From assembly GCF_029537375.1 (NCBI RefSeq), contig NZ_CP120679.1:1848001-1912000 (forward strand): a DNA stretch of 64,000 bases. The letters run 5' to 3'. The stretch comes from Bacillus sp. HSf4 (GTDB lineage: Bacteria; Bacillota; Bacilli; Bacillales; Bacillaceae). The position numbers were made by a program, and so were the translations under genes. Below the pieces are notes generated by a model, which saw only the letters and a list, made by a program, of their open reading frames with translations, had not been told where the DNA came from and searched no databases. Shown one piece after another: positions 1 through 9,432 of the stretch; within the stretch, counting starts at the first letter, position 1; every line of letters begins with the position of its first letter.

Positions 1-1
1 G

Positions 2-2080
2 CAAATCAAAAATCCGCAAAACGGTTATTTCTCACCTGAAGGCATTCCTTATCACTCCGTAGAAACGCTCATATGTGAAGCACCTGACTACGGCCACATG
101 ACGACATCTGAAGCATACAGCTATTGGATCTGGCTTGAAGCGATGTATGGGCGCTATACGCAAGATTGGTCAAGACTTGAAGCCGCTTGGGATAACATGG
201 AGAAATATATCATTCCGGTGAATGAAGGCGATGGAAAAGAAGAACAGCCGACGATGAGCTACTATAACCCCTCAAGCCCTGCCACATATGCCGCTGAACA
301 TGCCTACCCGGACCTTTACCCTTCACAGCTGACCGGACAATATCCTGCCGGAAACGATCCGCTTGACGGAGAGCTCAGATCCACTTATGGAAGCAATGAA
401 ACGTATTTAATGCACTGGCTGCTGGATGTTGATAACTGGTATGGCTTCGGAAACCTGTTGAATCCTGCGCATACCGCCGCATATGTCAACACGTACCAGC
501 GCGGTGAACAGGAGTCGGTATGGGAAACGGTTCCGCATCCGTCTCAGGATGATCAGACATTCGGGAAACCGAATGAAGGCTTTATGAGCCTGTTTACAAA
601 AGAAAATCAGGCGCCTGCACCGCAATGGCGCTATACGAATGCGACAGACGCCGATGCCCGCGCCATTCAGGCGATGTACTGGGCAAAAGAGTGGGGCTAC
701 AGCAATACAACGTATTTAAATAAAGCCAAGAAGATGGGGGATTTTCTCCGCTATGGCATGTATGATAAATACTTTCAAGAGATTGGAAGCGCCGCTGACG
801 GATCGCCTTCCCGCGGTTCCGGAAAAAATGCCTGTCATTTTTTAATGGCTTGGTACACCGCTTGGGGCGGCGGATTAGGTCAGTATGCCAACTGGGCATG
901 GCGGATCGGTGCGAGCCATATCCATCAAGGCTATCAAAATCCCGTTGCCTCTTACGCTTTATCCACATCTGAAGGGGGCCTGATTCCAAATTCCCCTTCA
1001 GCACGAAGCGATTGGGAAACCACACTGGAAAGGCAGCTTGAATTTTACACATGGCTGCTGTCTTCAGAAGGAGCAATTGCCGGAGGCGCCACAAACAGCT
1101 GGAACGGCAATTACAGCGCATATCCGCAAAATGTCAGCACATTTTACGGCATGGCTTACACGGAAGCGCCCGTCTATCATGATCCGCCTTCAAACAATTG
1201 GTTCGGCATGCAAGTCTGGCCGATGGAAAGGGTGGCGGAACTGTATGATATTTTTGCGCAGAAAGGTGAAACATCATCAGAACAGTTCAAAATGGCAAAG
1301 AAAGTCATTGAAAAATGGGTCGCTTATTCATTGGATTATGTGTTTGTGAACGAACGGCCGCTTTCGGATGAAGAAGGCTATTTTTTAAATGAAGCGGGGG
1401 AACGCGTACTCGGCGGTCAAAACCCGCAAATCGCCACACAATCGGATCCGGGGGAATTTTGGATTCCTTCGAACCTTGAATGGAGCGGTCAGCCTGATCC
1501 ATGGCAAGGGTTTCATTCATTTACCGGAAATCCGAATTTGCATGTCACGACAAAGAACCCGTCACAAGATGTCGGCGTTCTCGGCAGCTATATCAAGACG
1601 CTTGTCTTTTTTGCCGCCGGAACAAAAGCGGAAACCGGCAGCTTCACAGCTCTTGGAAACCGGGCGAAAAACATGGCAAAAGAACTGCTTGATGCGGCAT
1701 GGAACAAAAACGACGGAATTGGAATCGCTGCAGAAGAAGAACACGAAGACTATATCCGCTATTTCACGAAAGAAATCTACTTTCCAAACGGGTGGAGCGG
1801 CAGATACGGACAGGGCAACACCATTCCGGGCCCGAATACGGTGCCGTCCGATCCGGCAAAAGGCGGAAACGGCGTCTATATCAGTCATACCGATCTTCGC
1901 CCGAACATTAAAAACGATGTGATGTGGCCTTATTTGGAAAATAAATACCAAGACTCCTGGAACCCGAATACGGGCAAATGGGAAAACGGTCTGCCGACTT
2001 TTGTGTATCATCGCTTTTGGTCTCAAGTCGACATGGCGACAGCTTATGCCGAGTATGACCGTTTAATCGGCAATGCTTAA
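2..2080 (+). CDS. GH48 exocellulase (cellobiohydrolase), 5' end off window
   Basis: The reading frame is open from base 2 and gives 692 residues to a TAA stop, so the true start lies left of the window; the first internal ATG (98) is not the start. The sequence is typical of glycoside hydrolase family 48: it is rich in Trp/Tyr/Gly, has the YGFGNLLNPAH and WKNDV-like WPYLENKY segments, and ends with the family-typical FWSQVDMATAYAEY block. GH48 enzymes are processive, inverting cellobiohydrolases that act on crystalline cellulose outside the cell. The catalytic domain ends at the stop codon, so no C-terminal cellulose-binding module or dockerin is present. A signal peptide is expected in the missing part. 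It shares its strand with the GH5 gene 97 bp downstream and is probably co-transcribed with it. Confidence 0.93.
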   Translation, partial: QIKNPQNGYFSPEGIPYHSVETLICEAPDYGHMTTSEAYSYWIWLEAMYGRYTQDWSRLEAAWDNMEKYIIPVNEGDGKEEQPTMSYYNPSSPATYAAEHAYPDLYPSQLTGQYPAGNDPLDGELRSTYGSNETYLMHWLLDVDNWYGFGNLLNPAHTAAYVNTYQRGEQESVWETVPHPSQDDQTFGKPNEGFMSLFTKENQAPAPQWRYTNATDADARAIQAMYWAKEWGYSNTTYLNKAKKMGDFLRYGMYDKYFQEIGSAADGSPSRGSGKNACHFLMAWYTAWGGGLGQYANWAWRIGASHIHQGYQNPVASYALSTSEGGLIPNSPSARSDWETTLERQLEFYTWLLSSEGAIAGGATNSWNGNYSAYPQNVSTFYGMAYTEAPVYHDPPSNNWFGMQVWPMERVAELYDIFAQKGETSSEQFKMAKKVIEKWVAYSLDYVFVNERPLSDEEGYFLNEAGERVLGGQNPQIATQSDPGEFWIPSNLEWSGQPDPWQGFHSFTGNPNLHVTTKNPSQDVGVLGSYIKTLVFFAAGTKAETGSFTALGNRAKNMAKELLDAAWNKNDGIGIAAEEEHEDYIRYFTKEIYFPNGWSGRYGQGNTIPGPNTVPSDPAKGGNGVYISHTDLRPNIKNDVMWPYLENKYQDSWNPNTGKWENGLPTFVYHRFWSQVDMATAYAEYDRLIGNA

Positions 2081-2099
2081 ACATCCTGCTTGATTTTAA

Positions 2100-2138
2100 A
2101 GGCGGCCTTTCAGGCAAAACACCTGTACCCGGCCGCCT
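2100..2138 (+). other. Intercistronic stem-loop between GH48 and GH5 genes
   Basis: AGGCGGCC (2100-2107) pairs with GGCCGCCT (2131-2138), and an inner CAGG/CCTG pair lies within the loop. No T-run follows, so it is more likely an mRNA-stabilising, processing or partially attenuating hairpin than a full intrinsic terminator. It could set the relative amounts of the two cellulases. Confidence 0.6.
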
Positions 2139-2177
2139 GTATATGTTGAATAATGAACTGAAAAGGAGATTACAAGA

Positions 2178-3854
2178 TTGAAAGCAAAAGGCTTATGCGT
2201 CAAATCGATCATTCTATTCTGCCTGCTCATTGGATCAGCATTTTCAGCTTCAATTCCGCGAGCTTTAGGAACAGAAGGACAGCCAAAGACAAAAGAGCAG
2301 AGCAGTGTCCGGCCGAAACAGCTTTTGGAAAAAATGAGCCCCGGATGGAACTTGGGCAATACGCTTGATGCGATCCCGACGGAGGGCTCCTGGAACAATC
2401 CGCCGGTCGAGGAGCACACATTTGATGATATTCGCGACGCGGGTTTTAAAAGCGTCCGCATTCCTGTAACTTGGGACTCGCACATCGGAAGCGCTCCCGG
2501 ATATAAGATTGACTCCGGGTGGATGAACCGTGTCGAAAAAGTGACGGACTGGGCTTTGGAAAGAGACTTTTATGTGGTGTTGAATATTCACCATGATTCC
2601 TGGCTTTGGATTAACCGCATGGGAGAAAGCCAGCAGGAGACATTAGACAAATTGGGGAAAGTGTGGACGCAGATTGCCGAGCGCTTCAAGAACAAAAACG
2701 AACGCCTGCTGTTTGAAATCGTCAATGAACCGACGGGGATGGACGCTGATCAATTGAACCTGCTGAACAGGGAAATGCTCAGCAAAATCCGCATGACAGG
2801 CGGGCATAATGATCATCGGCTTGTGATCATCGGCGGGCTTGAAGATAACAAGGATGAATTGCTCAATTCATTCGAACTGCCTGATGACGACCGGATCGTC
2901 CTCACCTATCACTACTATTCGCCATGGGACTATGTGTCAAATTGGTGGGGGCGGACGACCTGGGGATCGGCACAGGAGATCGCAGAGATGGAGCGGGACA
3001 TCAGGCCCGTTTATGACAAATTTGTCAGCAAAGGGTACCCGGTCATCATTGGTGAATACGGTACTTTGGGCGCCAATGAGAAACATTCAAAGTGGCTGTA
3101 CCATGATACACTTGTCCGTCTCGCCCGCAAATACGATATGATTCCGATGTGGTGGGATAACGGGAACGACCAGTTTGACCGGTTCGCAAGGCAGTGGCGT
3201 GATCCGGTCGTAAAGGATATTGTCGTTCAGGCTGGAAAGGGCGTCTCCAATGCGATCATCAATCCGGCAGATCTTTTTCTAAAAAAGGGAGAGACTATCA
3301 CCGATCAAACGGTGGACATTCAGCTGGCCGGCAATACGCTGACCGGAATCTACCGGCAAACTGAAGAGCTTCAAGAAGGATACGACTATACGATTGATGA
3401 TGACGGAAAAACGGTCGTGATCAATGCATCCTGGCTGAAAAAGCTGATCTCAGAATCAGGACAGCCGGGGATGAAAGCACAGCTCACTTTTGCGTTTCAT
3501 AAAGGCTCAGATCAGGTCTTGGATGTCATTGTTTATGATCAGCCAAAACTTGAAAAAAACGAATTTACCGTCAGCAAGTCGGCCATCACCGGCGATCTTA
3601 AAATCCCCGCGTCATTAAACGGAACGAAGCTGGCTACTGTGAAAGGAACCGTCGATTCCACCGGCAGACCCGTCCTGGAAGAAGTCTGGTCATGGACACC
3701 GTACATGAACCATGACGAAGATTTTTATGAAAAAGACGGGGATCTGTATTTGCGGGAGCGTGTTTTACACTATTTGAAAAGCGATTCCACCTTCACATTT
3801 GAAATGTGGCCAAAAGGTGTCGATGTGGATGTGAAGGTGAAATTTACAGAGTGA
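2178..3854 (+). CDS. Secreted GH5 endo-beta-1,4-glucanase with X2/Ig-like and CBM46-type C-terminus
   Basis: The TTG start at 2178 is chosen for the AAAGGAGAT ribosome site 8-16 bases upstream and because it begins a clean signal peptide (MKAKGLCVKSII, hydrophobic core, cleavage near residues 24-30). The GH5 TIM barrel spans about residues 45-345, with the acid/base Glu184 in IVNEP and the nucleophile Glu293 in IIGEYG; the NIHHD motif is also present. Residues about 355-450 resemble a CBM_X2 Ig-like module and the last 100 resemble CBM46. This architecture matches the structurally studied B. licheniformis Cel5B (recalled, not searched). It cleaves internal beta-1,4 linkages and would supply chain ends to the GH48 enzyme encoded just upstream. 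A GH5 mannanase or xyloglucanase activity cannot be excluded from sequence alone. Confidence 0.93.
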   Translation: MKAKGLCVKSIILFCLLIGSAFSASIPRALGTEGQPKTKEQSSVRPKQLLEKMSPGWNLGNTLDAIPTEGSWNNPPVEEHTFDDIRDAGFKSVRIPVTWDSHIGSAPGYKIDSGWMNRVEKVTDWALERDFYVVLNIHHDSWLWINRMGESQQETLDKLGKVWTQIAERFKNKNERLLFEIVNEPTGMDADQLNLLNREMLSKIRMTGGHNDHRLVIIGGLEDNKDELLNSFELPDDDRIVLTYHYYSPWDYVSNWWGRTTWGSAQEIAEMERDIRPVYDKFVSKGYPVIIGEYGTLGANEKHSKWLYHDTLVRLARKYDMIPMWWDNGNDQFDRFARQWRDPVVKDIVVQAGKGVSNAIINPADLFLKKGETITDQTVDIQLAGNTLTGIYRQTEELQEGYDYTIDDDGKTVVINASWLKKLISESGQPGMKAQLTFAFHKGSDQVLDVIVYDQPKLEKNEFTVSKSAITGDLKIPASLNGTKLATVKGTVDSTGRPVLEEVWSWTPYMNHDEDFYEKDGDLYLRERVLHYLKSDSTFTFEMWPKGVDVDVKVKFTE

Positions 3855-3863
3855 AGCAAAAAA

Positions 3864-3908
3864 CGGCGTAACATTTACCGAACGCCGCTGATTACATCCT
3901 TTTTTGTT
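3864..3908 (+). terminator. Probable terminator of the cellulase cluster
   Basis: CGGCGT (3864-3869) and ACGCCG (3882-3887) form a stem, with the T-rich tract CCTTTTTTG about 12 bases further on. The T-run is offset from the stem, so termination may be imperfect. Confidence 0.5.
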
Positions 3909-4118
3909 GCGGGGAGAATACGGATGTAGAATCAGTCAATGCGAAAATGATGGCTGCAGAACATGTCTTGACCTGATCTAATAAGAGGGCAATGACAGAG
4001 GCAGCCAGTTTCCAAACTGCCTCCGTCATTTCCGAGCATGCCAAACGGATCAATGAAAAATCGGCCGCGCTCCATCAAAACCGCGCGGGCACTAGTCTAA
4101 ACTGAACACTGTCATGAT
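3909..4118. other. Non-coding stretch with a strong inverted repeat
   Basis: No gene is recognised between the cellulase cluster and the rimP promoter. The region contains a long inverted repeat: 3991-4004 (AATGACAGAGGCAG) pairs with 4017-4030 (CTGCCTCCGTCATT) with one mismatch. An overlapping alternative pairing of CAGTTT with AAACTG lies inside it. No T-run follows on either strand. Short open stretches nearby do not match anything I recognise. Confidence 0.5.
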
Positions 4119-4147
4119 TTGCAATAAAAATATGGTTATGGTATAGT
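4119..4147 (+). promoter_or_regulatory. Sigma-A promoter of the rimP-nusA-infB operon
   Basis: TTGCAA (4119-4124) and TATAGT (4142-4147) are separated by exactly 17 bases and lie about 170 bases before rimP, with terminator-like hairpins in the leader between. Confidence 0.75.
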
Positions 4148-4179
4148 TTTATTGGAAATGCTAACGATAGCCGAGGCGA

Positions 4180-4274
4180 AGAGTGGGGAAACCCGCTCTT
4201 TTGTATTGAACAGGCAATTTTGTCTCGACATGTTCATCGTCTTTTCTGATCCCTGCTCATGAAGCAGGGTTTTT
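4180..4274 (+). promoter_or_regulatory. rimP-nusA leader with two intrinsic-terminator-like hairpins
   Basis: Hairpin 1: AGAGTGGG (4180-4187), GAAA loop, CCCGCTCT (4192-4199), then TTTTG. Hairpin 2: CCCTGCT (4251-4257), CATGA loop, AGCAGGG (4263-4269), then TTTTT. Both lie between the promoter and rimP, so most transcripts could stop before the operon. In B. subtilis NusA is reported to limit its own operon by NusA-stimulated termination in this leader; assigning the same role here is inference. Confidence 0.7.
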
Positions 4275-4317
4275 ACGAGAGAGCTGATGAATTGGAGCCT
4301 GCACAAGGAGGAAAAGA

Positions 4318-4791
4318 ATGAGTAACAAAGTGATCGATATCGCCAGCGAAATGGTCCAGCCTATATTAGACAATCTTCAGCTTGAACTCGTTGACATCGA
4401 ATTTGTCAAGGAAGGTCAAAACTGGTTCCTTCGCGTGTTTATTGATTCTGATGACGGCGTTGACATCGAAGAGTGTGCCAAGGTTAGCGAAGCTCTTAGC
4501 GAAAAGCTTGACGAGGCTGATCCTATCAAGCAAAATTACTTCCTCGAAGTATCATCTCCCGGAGCTGAACGGCCCTTGAAGAAAGAAGCCGATTTCATGA
4601 AAGCGCTCGGAAAAAACGTATATATTAAAACGTACGAACCTATTGAAGGAAATAAAGAGTTTGAAGGCAAGCTTACTGCATTTGACGGTGAAATCGCGGA
4701 AATTACAGTCACAATCAAAACGCGGCAAAAAAGAATCAACATTCCATATGAAAAGATAGCCAAAGCAAGGCTGGCTGTTTCGTTCAATTAA
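4318..4791 (+). CDS. rimP: Ribosome maturation factor RimP
   Basis: A 157-residue protein of normal RimP length, first in the operon with nusA and infB as in most bacteria. It assists 30S subunit assembly. The ATG at 4318 follows AAGGAGG. The N-terminal half carries the family-typical [17 protein letters not shown] strand and [17 protein letters not shown] helix, followed by [15 protein letters not shown]. The C-terminal Sm-like domain begins near residue 85 ([18 protein letters not shown]). It is followed by nusA after 34 bases. Confidence 0.97.
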   Translation: MSNKVIDIASEMVQPILDNLQLELVDIEFVKEGQNWFLRVFIDSDDGVDIEECAKVSEALSEKLDEADPIKQNYFLEVSSPGAERPLKKEADFMKALGKNVYIKTYEPIEGNKEFEGKLTAFDGEIAEITVTIKTRQKRINIPYEKIAKARLAVSFN

Positions 4792-4825
4792 TTATTTTTG
4801 ACTGTTTAAGGGGGAAACCATAAAC

Positions 4826-5944
4826 ATGAGTAGTGAGTTGTTAGATGCCCTGACCGTTCTTGAAAAAGAAAAGGGAATCAGTAAGGACATTATTATTGAA
4901 GCTATTGAGGCTGCGCTCATTTCCGCTTATAAGCGGAACTTTAACCAGGCGCAGAACGTCAGGGTAGATTTGAATCGCGACACCGGTTCAATCCGCGTTT
5001 TCGCCCGCAAAGACGTCGTGGATGAAGTCTATGATCCGCGGCTGGAAATCTCGATTGAAGACGCGAGGAACATCAACCCGAACTATATTGTCGGAGATGT
5101 CGTGGAAATTGAAGTGACGCCGAAAGATTTCGGCCGCATCGCTGCCCAGACGGCGAAGCAGGTTGTCACTCAGCGCGTCCGTGAAGCGGAGCGCGGCGTC
5201 ATCTATTCTGAATTCATCGACCGCGAAGAAGATATCATGACAGGTATCGTCCAGCGAATCGACAACAAGTTTATCTATGTTTCTTTAGGGAAAATCGAGG
5301 CGCTTCTGCCGGTTTCAGAACAGATGCCGAACGAAGTCTACAAGCCTCATGATCGGATCAAAGTGTTCATTACAAAAGTCGAAAAAACGACGAAGGGTCC
5401 GCAGATTTACGTTTCAAGAACTCATCCAGGCTTATTAAAAAGGCTCTTTGAAATCGAGGTCCCTGAAATTTACGATGGAACGGTCGAGCTTAAATCTGTG
5501 GCGAGGGAAGCGGGGGACCGCTCCAAAATTTCCGTCCGGACGGATGATCCGGATATCGATCCGGTCGGTGCCTGCGTCGGTCCGAAGGGGCAGCGCGTTC
5601 AGGCGATCGTCAATGAACTGAAGGGCGAGAAAATCGACATTGTCCACTGGTCAAACGATCCGGTTGAATTTGTCGCCAATGCATTGAGCCCTTCTAAAGT
5701 GCTTGATGTCATCGTCAATGAAGAAGATAAGGCAACAACCGTGGTCGTTCCAGACTACCAGCTGTCGCTTGCCATCGGCAAAAGAGGGCAAAACGCCCGC
5801 CTGGCGGCAAAATTGACAAGCTGGAAAATCGACATTAAAAGCGAAACAGATGCAAGAGAGCTTGGCATTTATCCAAGAGAGCTTGAGGAAGAGGAGCCTG
5901 AAGAGCTTTTCTTGGAAAGCGAAACTCCGGAATCGGATGAATAA
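4826..5944 (+). CDS. nusA: Transcription termination/antitermination factor NusA
   Basis: A 372-residue NusA of the short Firmicutes type, without the C-terminal acidic repeats of enterobacteria. Order of domains: N-terminal RNA polymerase-binding domain (1-125), S1 domain (about 135-200, [18 protein letters not shown]), KH1 ([10 protein letters not shown]), KH2 ([14 protein letters not shown]), and an acidic tail (EEEEPEELF). It slows RNA polymerase at pauses and stimulates intrinsic termination. The tandem terminators in the operon leader fit autoregulation. Confidence 0.98.
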   Translation: MSSELLDALTVLEKEKGISKDIIIEAIEAALISAYKRNFNQAQNVRVDLNRDTGSIRVFARKDVVDEVYDPRLEISIEDARNINPNYIVGDVVEIEVTPKDFGRIAAQTAKQVVTQRVREAERGVIYSEFIDREEDIMTGIVQRIDNKFIYVSLGKIEALLPVSEQMPNEVYKPHDRIKVFITKVEKTTKGPQIYVSRTHPGLLKRLFEIEVPEIYDGTVELKSVAREAGDRSKISVRTDDPDIDPVGACVGPKGQRVQAIVNELKGEKIDIVHWSNDPVEFVANALSPSKVLDVIVNEEDKATTVVVPDYQLSLAIGKRGQNARLAAKLTSWKIDIKSETDARELGIYPRELEEEEPEELFLESETPESDE

Positions 5945-5957
5945 GAGGTGACCTTTG

Positions 5958-6233
5958 GTGAACAGCCGAAAAAAGATCCCGCTTAGAAAATGCGTCGTGA
6001 CAGGGGAAATGAAGCCGAAAAAGGAGCTCATCCGCGTCGTCCGTTCGAAGGAAGGGGAAGTTTCCGTAGACCCGACCGGCAAAAAGAACGGCCGGGGAGC
6101 TTACCTTACGCTTGATAAAGACGTCATCTTAACTGCAAAAAAGAAAAACAGCTTAGCAAATCAGCTTCAAGCACAAATTGATGATCAGATTTTTGATGAA
6201 TTGCTGGAACTGGCGGAAAAGGAGAACAGATAA
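5958..6233 (+). CDS. rnpM: RNase P modulator RnpM (YlxR)
   Basis: A 91-residue basic protein of the YlxR family. The GTG at 5958 is preferred over the in-frame TTG at 5955 because it lies 7 bases after the AAGAGGTG site and gives the family-typical N-terminus (MNSRKKIPLRKCVVTG). GRGAYLT is the conserved core motif. The B. subtilis protein has been described as binding the RNase P RNA and modulating its activity. The stop codon abuts the start of ylxQ. Confidence 0.93.
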   Translation: MNSRKKIPLRKCVVTGEMKPKKELIRVVRSKEGEVSVDPTGKKNGRGAYLTLDKDVILTAKKKNSLANQLQAQIDDQIFDELLELAEKENR

Positions 6234-6536
6234 ATGTCGGAATCGGAGTGGTTTTCCTTGCTGGGTCTGGCGAATCGAGCTCGAAAAGTCGTGTCCGGAG
6301 AAGACCTGGTTATAAAAGAAATCAGGCATTCACGCGCAAAGCTTGTTTTGCTTGCAGACGACGCTGCAGCTAACACGGAGAAAAAGGTAACCGACAAATG
6401 CAGGCACTACGGCGTACCGGTCAGAACAGTCAGCGACCGGACGCTTTTGGGCCGCGCAATCGGCAAAGAATCCCGTGTGGTTGTCGCCGTAACTGATCAA
6501 GGTTTTGCGAATACGTTGCTCCGAAAGCTCGATTAA
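6234..6536 (+). CDS. ylxQ: L7Ae-family kink-turn RNA-binding protein YlxQ
   Basis: A 100-residue ribosomal protein L7Ae/L30e-like protein ([36 protein letters not shown]). Bacterial members bind kink-turn RNA; the precise role is unknown and the B. subtilis gene is dispensable. Its ATG directly follows the rnpM stop and an AAGGAG site lies inside the end of rnpM, which suggests coupled translation. Confidence 0.92.
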   Translation: MSESEWFSLLGLANRARKVVSGEDLVIKEIRHSRAKLVLLADDAAANTEKKVTDKCRHYGVPVRTVSDRTLLGRAIGKESRVVVAVTDQGFANTLLRKLD

Positions 6537-6555
6537 TCTTTTTGGGGGTGAACGA

Positions 6556-8724
6556 ATGGCTAAAATGAGAGTTTATGAATATGCGAAAGCCATCAATGTT
6601 TCAAGTAAGGATATTATCGCGGCATTGAAAGATATGAATATCGAAGTCAATAACCATATGGCGATGATTGAAGAAAATGCAATCAGACAGCTTGACCAAA
6701 AATTCAAAAAAGGCGGTCAGTCCGGCGGAAGCAAGCAGGGCGCAAGCAAAAAGAACGCCGATCAAAGCGGCCAAAAAAAGCCGCAGCAAGAAGCCGCAAA
6801 ACAGAATGCCGGAAATAAGCCAAACAAAAATCGAGACGGAAAGAAGAATAACGTGCAGAATACTCAATTTAACAATAAAAACAAAAAGAAAAACAACAAC
6901 AACAAAAAGAACAAGCGCAACAACAAACATCAAGCTCCGCAGGAAAAACAATTCAAGCCGAAAAAAGAGCTGCCGGAAAAAATTGAATTTACAAATTCAA
7001 TGACGGTCGGCGCACTTGCCGAAGAGCTCGGAAAAGAGCCGTCAGAAATCATTAAGAAGCTGATGCTGCTCGGCACCATGGCGACGATCAACCAGGATCT
7101 TGACAAAGACACGGTTGAACTGATCGCTGCGGAGTACGGCGTCGAAGTCGAAGAAGTCATCGTCCACGAAGAAACCGAATTTGAAAAGTACGAAGAACCG
7201 GACAACGAAGAAGATCTCGAAATCCGTCCGCCGGTTGTCACGATCATGGGCCACGTCGACCACGGAAAAACAACGCTTCTTGACAGCATCAGAAAAACGA
7301 AAGTCGTCGAAGGCGAAGCCGGAGGCATCACACAGCATATCGGCGCTTATCAAATTGAGGAAAACGGCAAGAAAATCACCTTCCTTGATACACCTGGGCA
7401 TGCTGCATTCACAACGATGCGCGCGCGCGGAGCGGAAGTAACGGATATCACGATTCTCGTCGTCGCCGCAGATGACGGTGTGATGCCTCAGACGGTTGAA
7501 GCCATCAACCATGCCAAAGCGGCTGAGGTGCCGATTATCGTCGCCGTCAACAAAATCGACAAACCAACGTCAAATCCGGACCGCGTTATGCAAGAGCTGA
7601 CAGAGCACGGCCTTGTTCCTGAAGCATGGGGAGGCGAGACGATTTTCGTTCCGCTTTCAGCGCTTTCAGGTGAAGGGATCGACGAACTCATCGAGATGAT
7701 TCTCTTAGTCAGCGAAGTCGAAGAGCTCAAGGCAAATCCGAACCGCAGAGCAAAAGGAACGGTCATCGAAGCCGAGCTTGACAAAGGAAAAGGATCTGTT
7801 GCGACACTGCTCGTTCAAAACGGAACGCTTCACGTCGGCGATCCGATCGTTGTCGGAAACACATTTGGCCGCGTGCGCGCGATGGTCAACGATATCGGCA
7901 GACGCGTCAAATCAGCCGGCCCGTCAACGCCTGTAGAAATCACAGGCTTGAATGAAGTTCCGAATGCAGGGGATCAGTTCCTTGTCTTCAAAGATGAAAA
8001 AACAGCCCGTTCTGTCGGTGAAGCCCGCGCGACAAAACAGCTTGAAGAACAGCGCAGCGATAAAGCGAAGCTCAGCCTTGACGATTTATTTGAACAGATT
8101 AAACAAGGCGATGTCAAAGAGATCAACCTCGTCGTCAAAGCTGATGTTCAAGGGTCTGTTGAAGCGCTCGCCGCCGCTCTGCAAAAAATCGAAGTCGAAG
8201 GCGTCAGAGTGAAAATCATTCACACAGGTGTCGGTGCGATTACCGAATCAGACATTATTTTAGCTTCGGCCTCAAACGCGATTGTCATCGGGTTTAATGT
8301 CCGACCTGACGGAAATGCTAAGAGTACAGCCGAAGTCGAAAATGTGGATATCCGTCTTCACCGCATCATATATAAAGTGATCGACGAAATCGAAGCAGCC
8401 ATGAAAGGGATGCTTGACCCTGAATACGAAGAAAAAGTGATCGGAATGGTTGAAGTCCGTCAAACATTCAAAGTCTCCAAAATCGGAACGATTGCCGGAG
8501 GCTATGTGACGGAAGGAACGATCACGCGGGACAGCGGAATCCGCTTAATCCGCGACGGCGTCGTCATCTTTGAAGGGGAAGTGGATGTTCTTAAACGCTT
8601 TAAAGATGATGTAAAAGAGGTTTCACAAGGGTATGAATGTGGTATCACCATTAAGAAATACAACGACATACGCGAAGGCGATATGATCGAAGCGTATGTC
8701 ATGCAAGAAATTGAAAGAAAGTGA
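6556..8724 (+). CDS. infB: Translation initiation factor IF-2
   Basis: The ATG at 6556 (after GGGGGTGA) is preferred over an upstream extension to 6505 that overlaps ylxQ, giving 722 residues. The N-terminus (about 1-140) is a low-complexity Lys/Asn/Gln linker, very rich in [13 protein letters not shown] runs. The IF2 N-domain follows, then the GTPase domain with GHVDHGKTT at about 232-240, DTPGH and NKID, then domains II-IV. It delivers initiator tRNA to the 30S subunit. An in-frame GTG at codon 100 (6853), with a GGAAAG sequence upstream, could give the shorter IF2 form known in B. subtilis; that is inference. Confidence 0.98.
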   Translation: MAKMRVYEYAKAINVSSKDIIAALKDMNIEVNNHMAMIEENAIRQLDQKFKKGGQSGGSKQGASKKNADQSGQKKPQQEAAKQNAGNKPNKNRDGKKNNVQNTQFNNKNKKKNNNNKKNKRNNKHQAPQEKQFKPKKELPEKIEFTNSMTVGALAEELGKEPSEIIKKLMLLGTMATINQDLDKDTVELIAAEYGVEVEEVIVHEETEFEKYEEPDNEEDLEIRPPVVTIMGHVDHGKTTLLDSIRKTKVVEGEAGGITQHIGAYQIEENGKKITFLDTPGHAAFTTMRARGAEVTDITILVVAADDGVMPQTVEAINHAKAAEVPIIVAVNKIDKPTSNPDRVMQELTEHGLVPEAWGGETIFVPLSALSGEGIDELIEMILLVSEVEELKANPNRRAKGTVIEAELDKGKGSVATLLVQNGTLHVGDPIVVGNTFGRVRAMVNDIGRRVKSAGPSTPVEITGLNEVPNAGDQFLVFKDEKTARSVGEARATKQLEEQRSDKAKLSLDDLFEQIKQGDVKEINLVVKADVQGSVEALAAALQKIEVEGVRVKIIHTGVGAITESDIILASASNAIVIGFNVRPDGNAKSTAEVENVDIRLHRIIYKVIDEIEAAMKGMLDPEYEEKVIGMVEVRQTFKVSKIGTIAGGYVTEGTITRDSGIRLIRDGVVIFEGEVDVLKRFKDDVKEVSQGYECGITIKKYNDIREGDMIEAYVMQEIERK

Positions 8725-8999
8725 TCGGGTTCGTTGAATGCGAATGCATCATTTACGATGCATCGTCACTCAAGGAAAAACGGGCGGTGCTGAAGCGGGT
8801 GATCACAAGAATCCGGGCGAAATTTAACGTTTCTGTCTCAGAAATCGACTACCAGGATACTTGGCAGCGCACGAGCTTCGGCATTGCCGCCGTTTCTTCC
8901 TCTCGCGTGCAAACGGAAAAAGAGCTGCAGCGCGTTCTTAGCTTTATCGACTCTTTTCCGGAAATCGAACGGACGATCACGAGAACAGAGTGGTTTTAA
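8721..8999 (+). CDS. ylxP: YlxP, DUF503 family protein
   Basis: A 92-residue DUF503 protein that starts at GTG 8721 and overlaps the infB stop by four bases (GTGA), a sign of translational coupling. Motifs: [17 protein letters not shown] and [14 protein letters not shown]. The family is always found between infB and rbfA in Bacillus. Its function is uncertain, and a role near ribosome assembly is guessed from context only. Confidence 0.92.
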   Translation: MIGFVECECIIYDASSLKEKRAVLKRVITRIRAKFNVSVSEIDYQDTWQRTSFGIAAVSSSRVQTEKELQRVLSFIDSFPEIERTITRTEWF

Positions 9000-9017
9000 C
9001 ATAGAGGTGGTATAGTC

Positions 9018-9365
9018 ATGACGATGAGAGCTACCCGTGTGGGTGAGCAGATGAAAAAAGAACTAGGTGACATTATCGGAAGAAAGCTGAAGGATCCGCG
9101 AATCGGATTCTTAACAGTGACCGATGTCAGAGTTTCAGGTGATCTGCAAATCGCCAAAGTGTATATTTCCGTTCTTGGAGATGAAAAGAAGAGGGAAGAG
9201 ACGCTGAAAGGCTTGGCAAAAGCGAAGGGCTTTATTCGTTCCGAACTTGGAAACCGAATCAGGCTTCGCAAAACACCTGAAATCCAGTTTGAATTCGATG
9301 AATCCATCGATTACGGAAACCGTATCGAAACATTGATTCACGAGCTCAATTCAAATAAAGAATAA
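9018..9365 (+). CDS. rbfA: 30S ribosome-binding factor RbfA
   Basis: A 115-residue KH-like protein needed for late 16S rRNA maturation and growth at low temperature. It shows the family pattern [41 protein letters not shown] and [16 protein letters not shown]. The ATG at 9018 follows AGAGGTGG. It is co-directional with ylxP and truB. Confidence 0.97.
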   Translation: MTMRATRVGEQMKKELGDIIGRKLKDPRIGFLTVTDVRVSGDLQIAKVYISVLGDEKKREETLKGLAKAKGFIRSELGNRIRLRKTPEIQFEFDESIDYGNRIETLIHELNSNKE

Positions 9366-9432
9366 AAGCTATCCAGGATAGGCGGACTTACCGTCTGTCC
9401 TTTTTAGCTGACATAAGAAAGGGGGAAAAGGC

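Noticed and set aside
6505..6555. Extended N-terminus of IF-2
   Set aside because: It overlaps the end of ylxQ, and the strong GGGGGTGA site points to ATG 6556.
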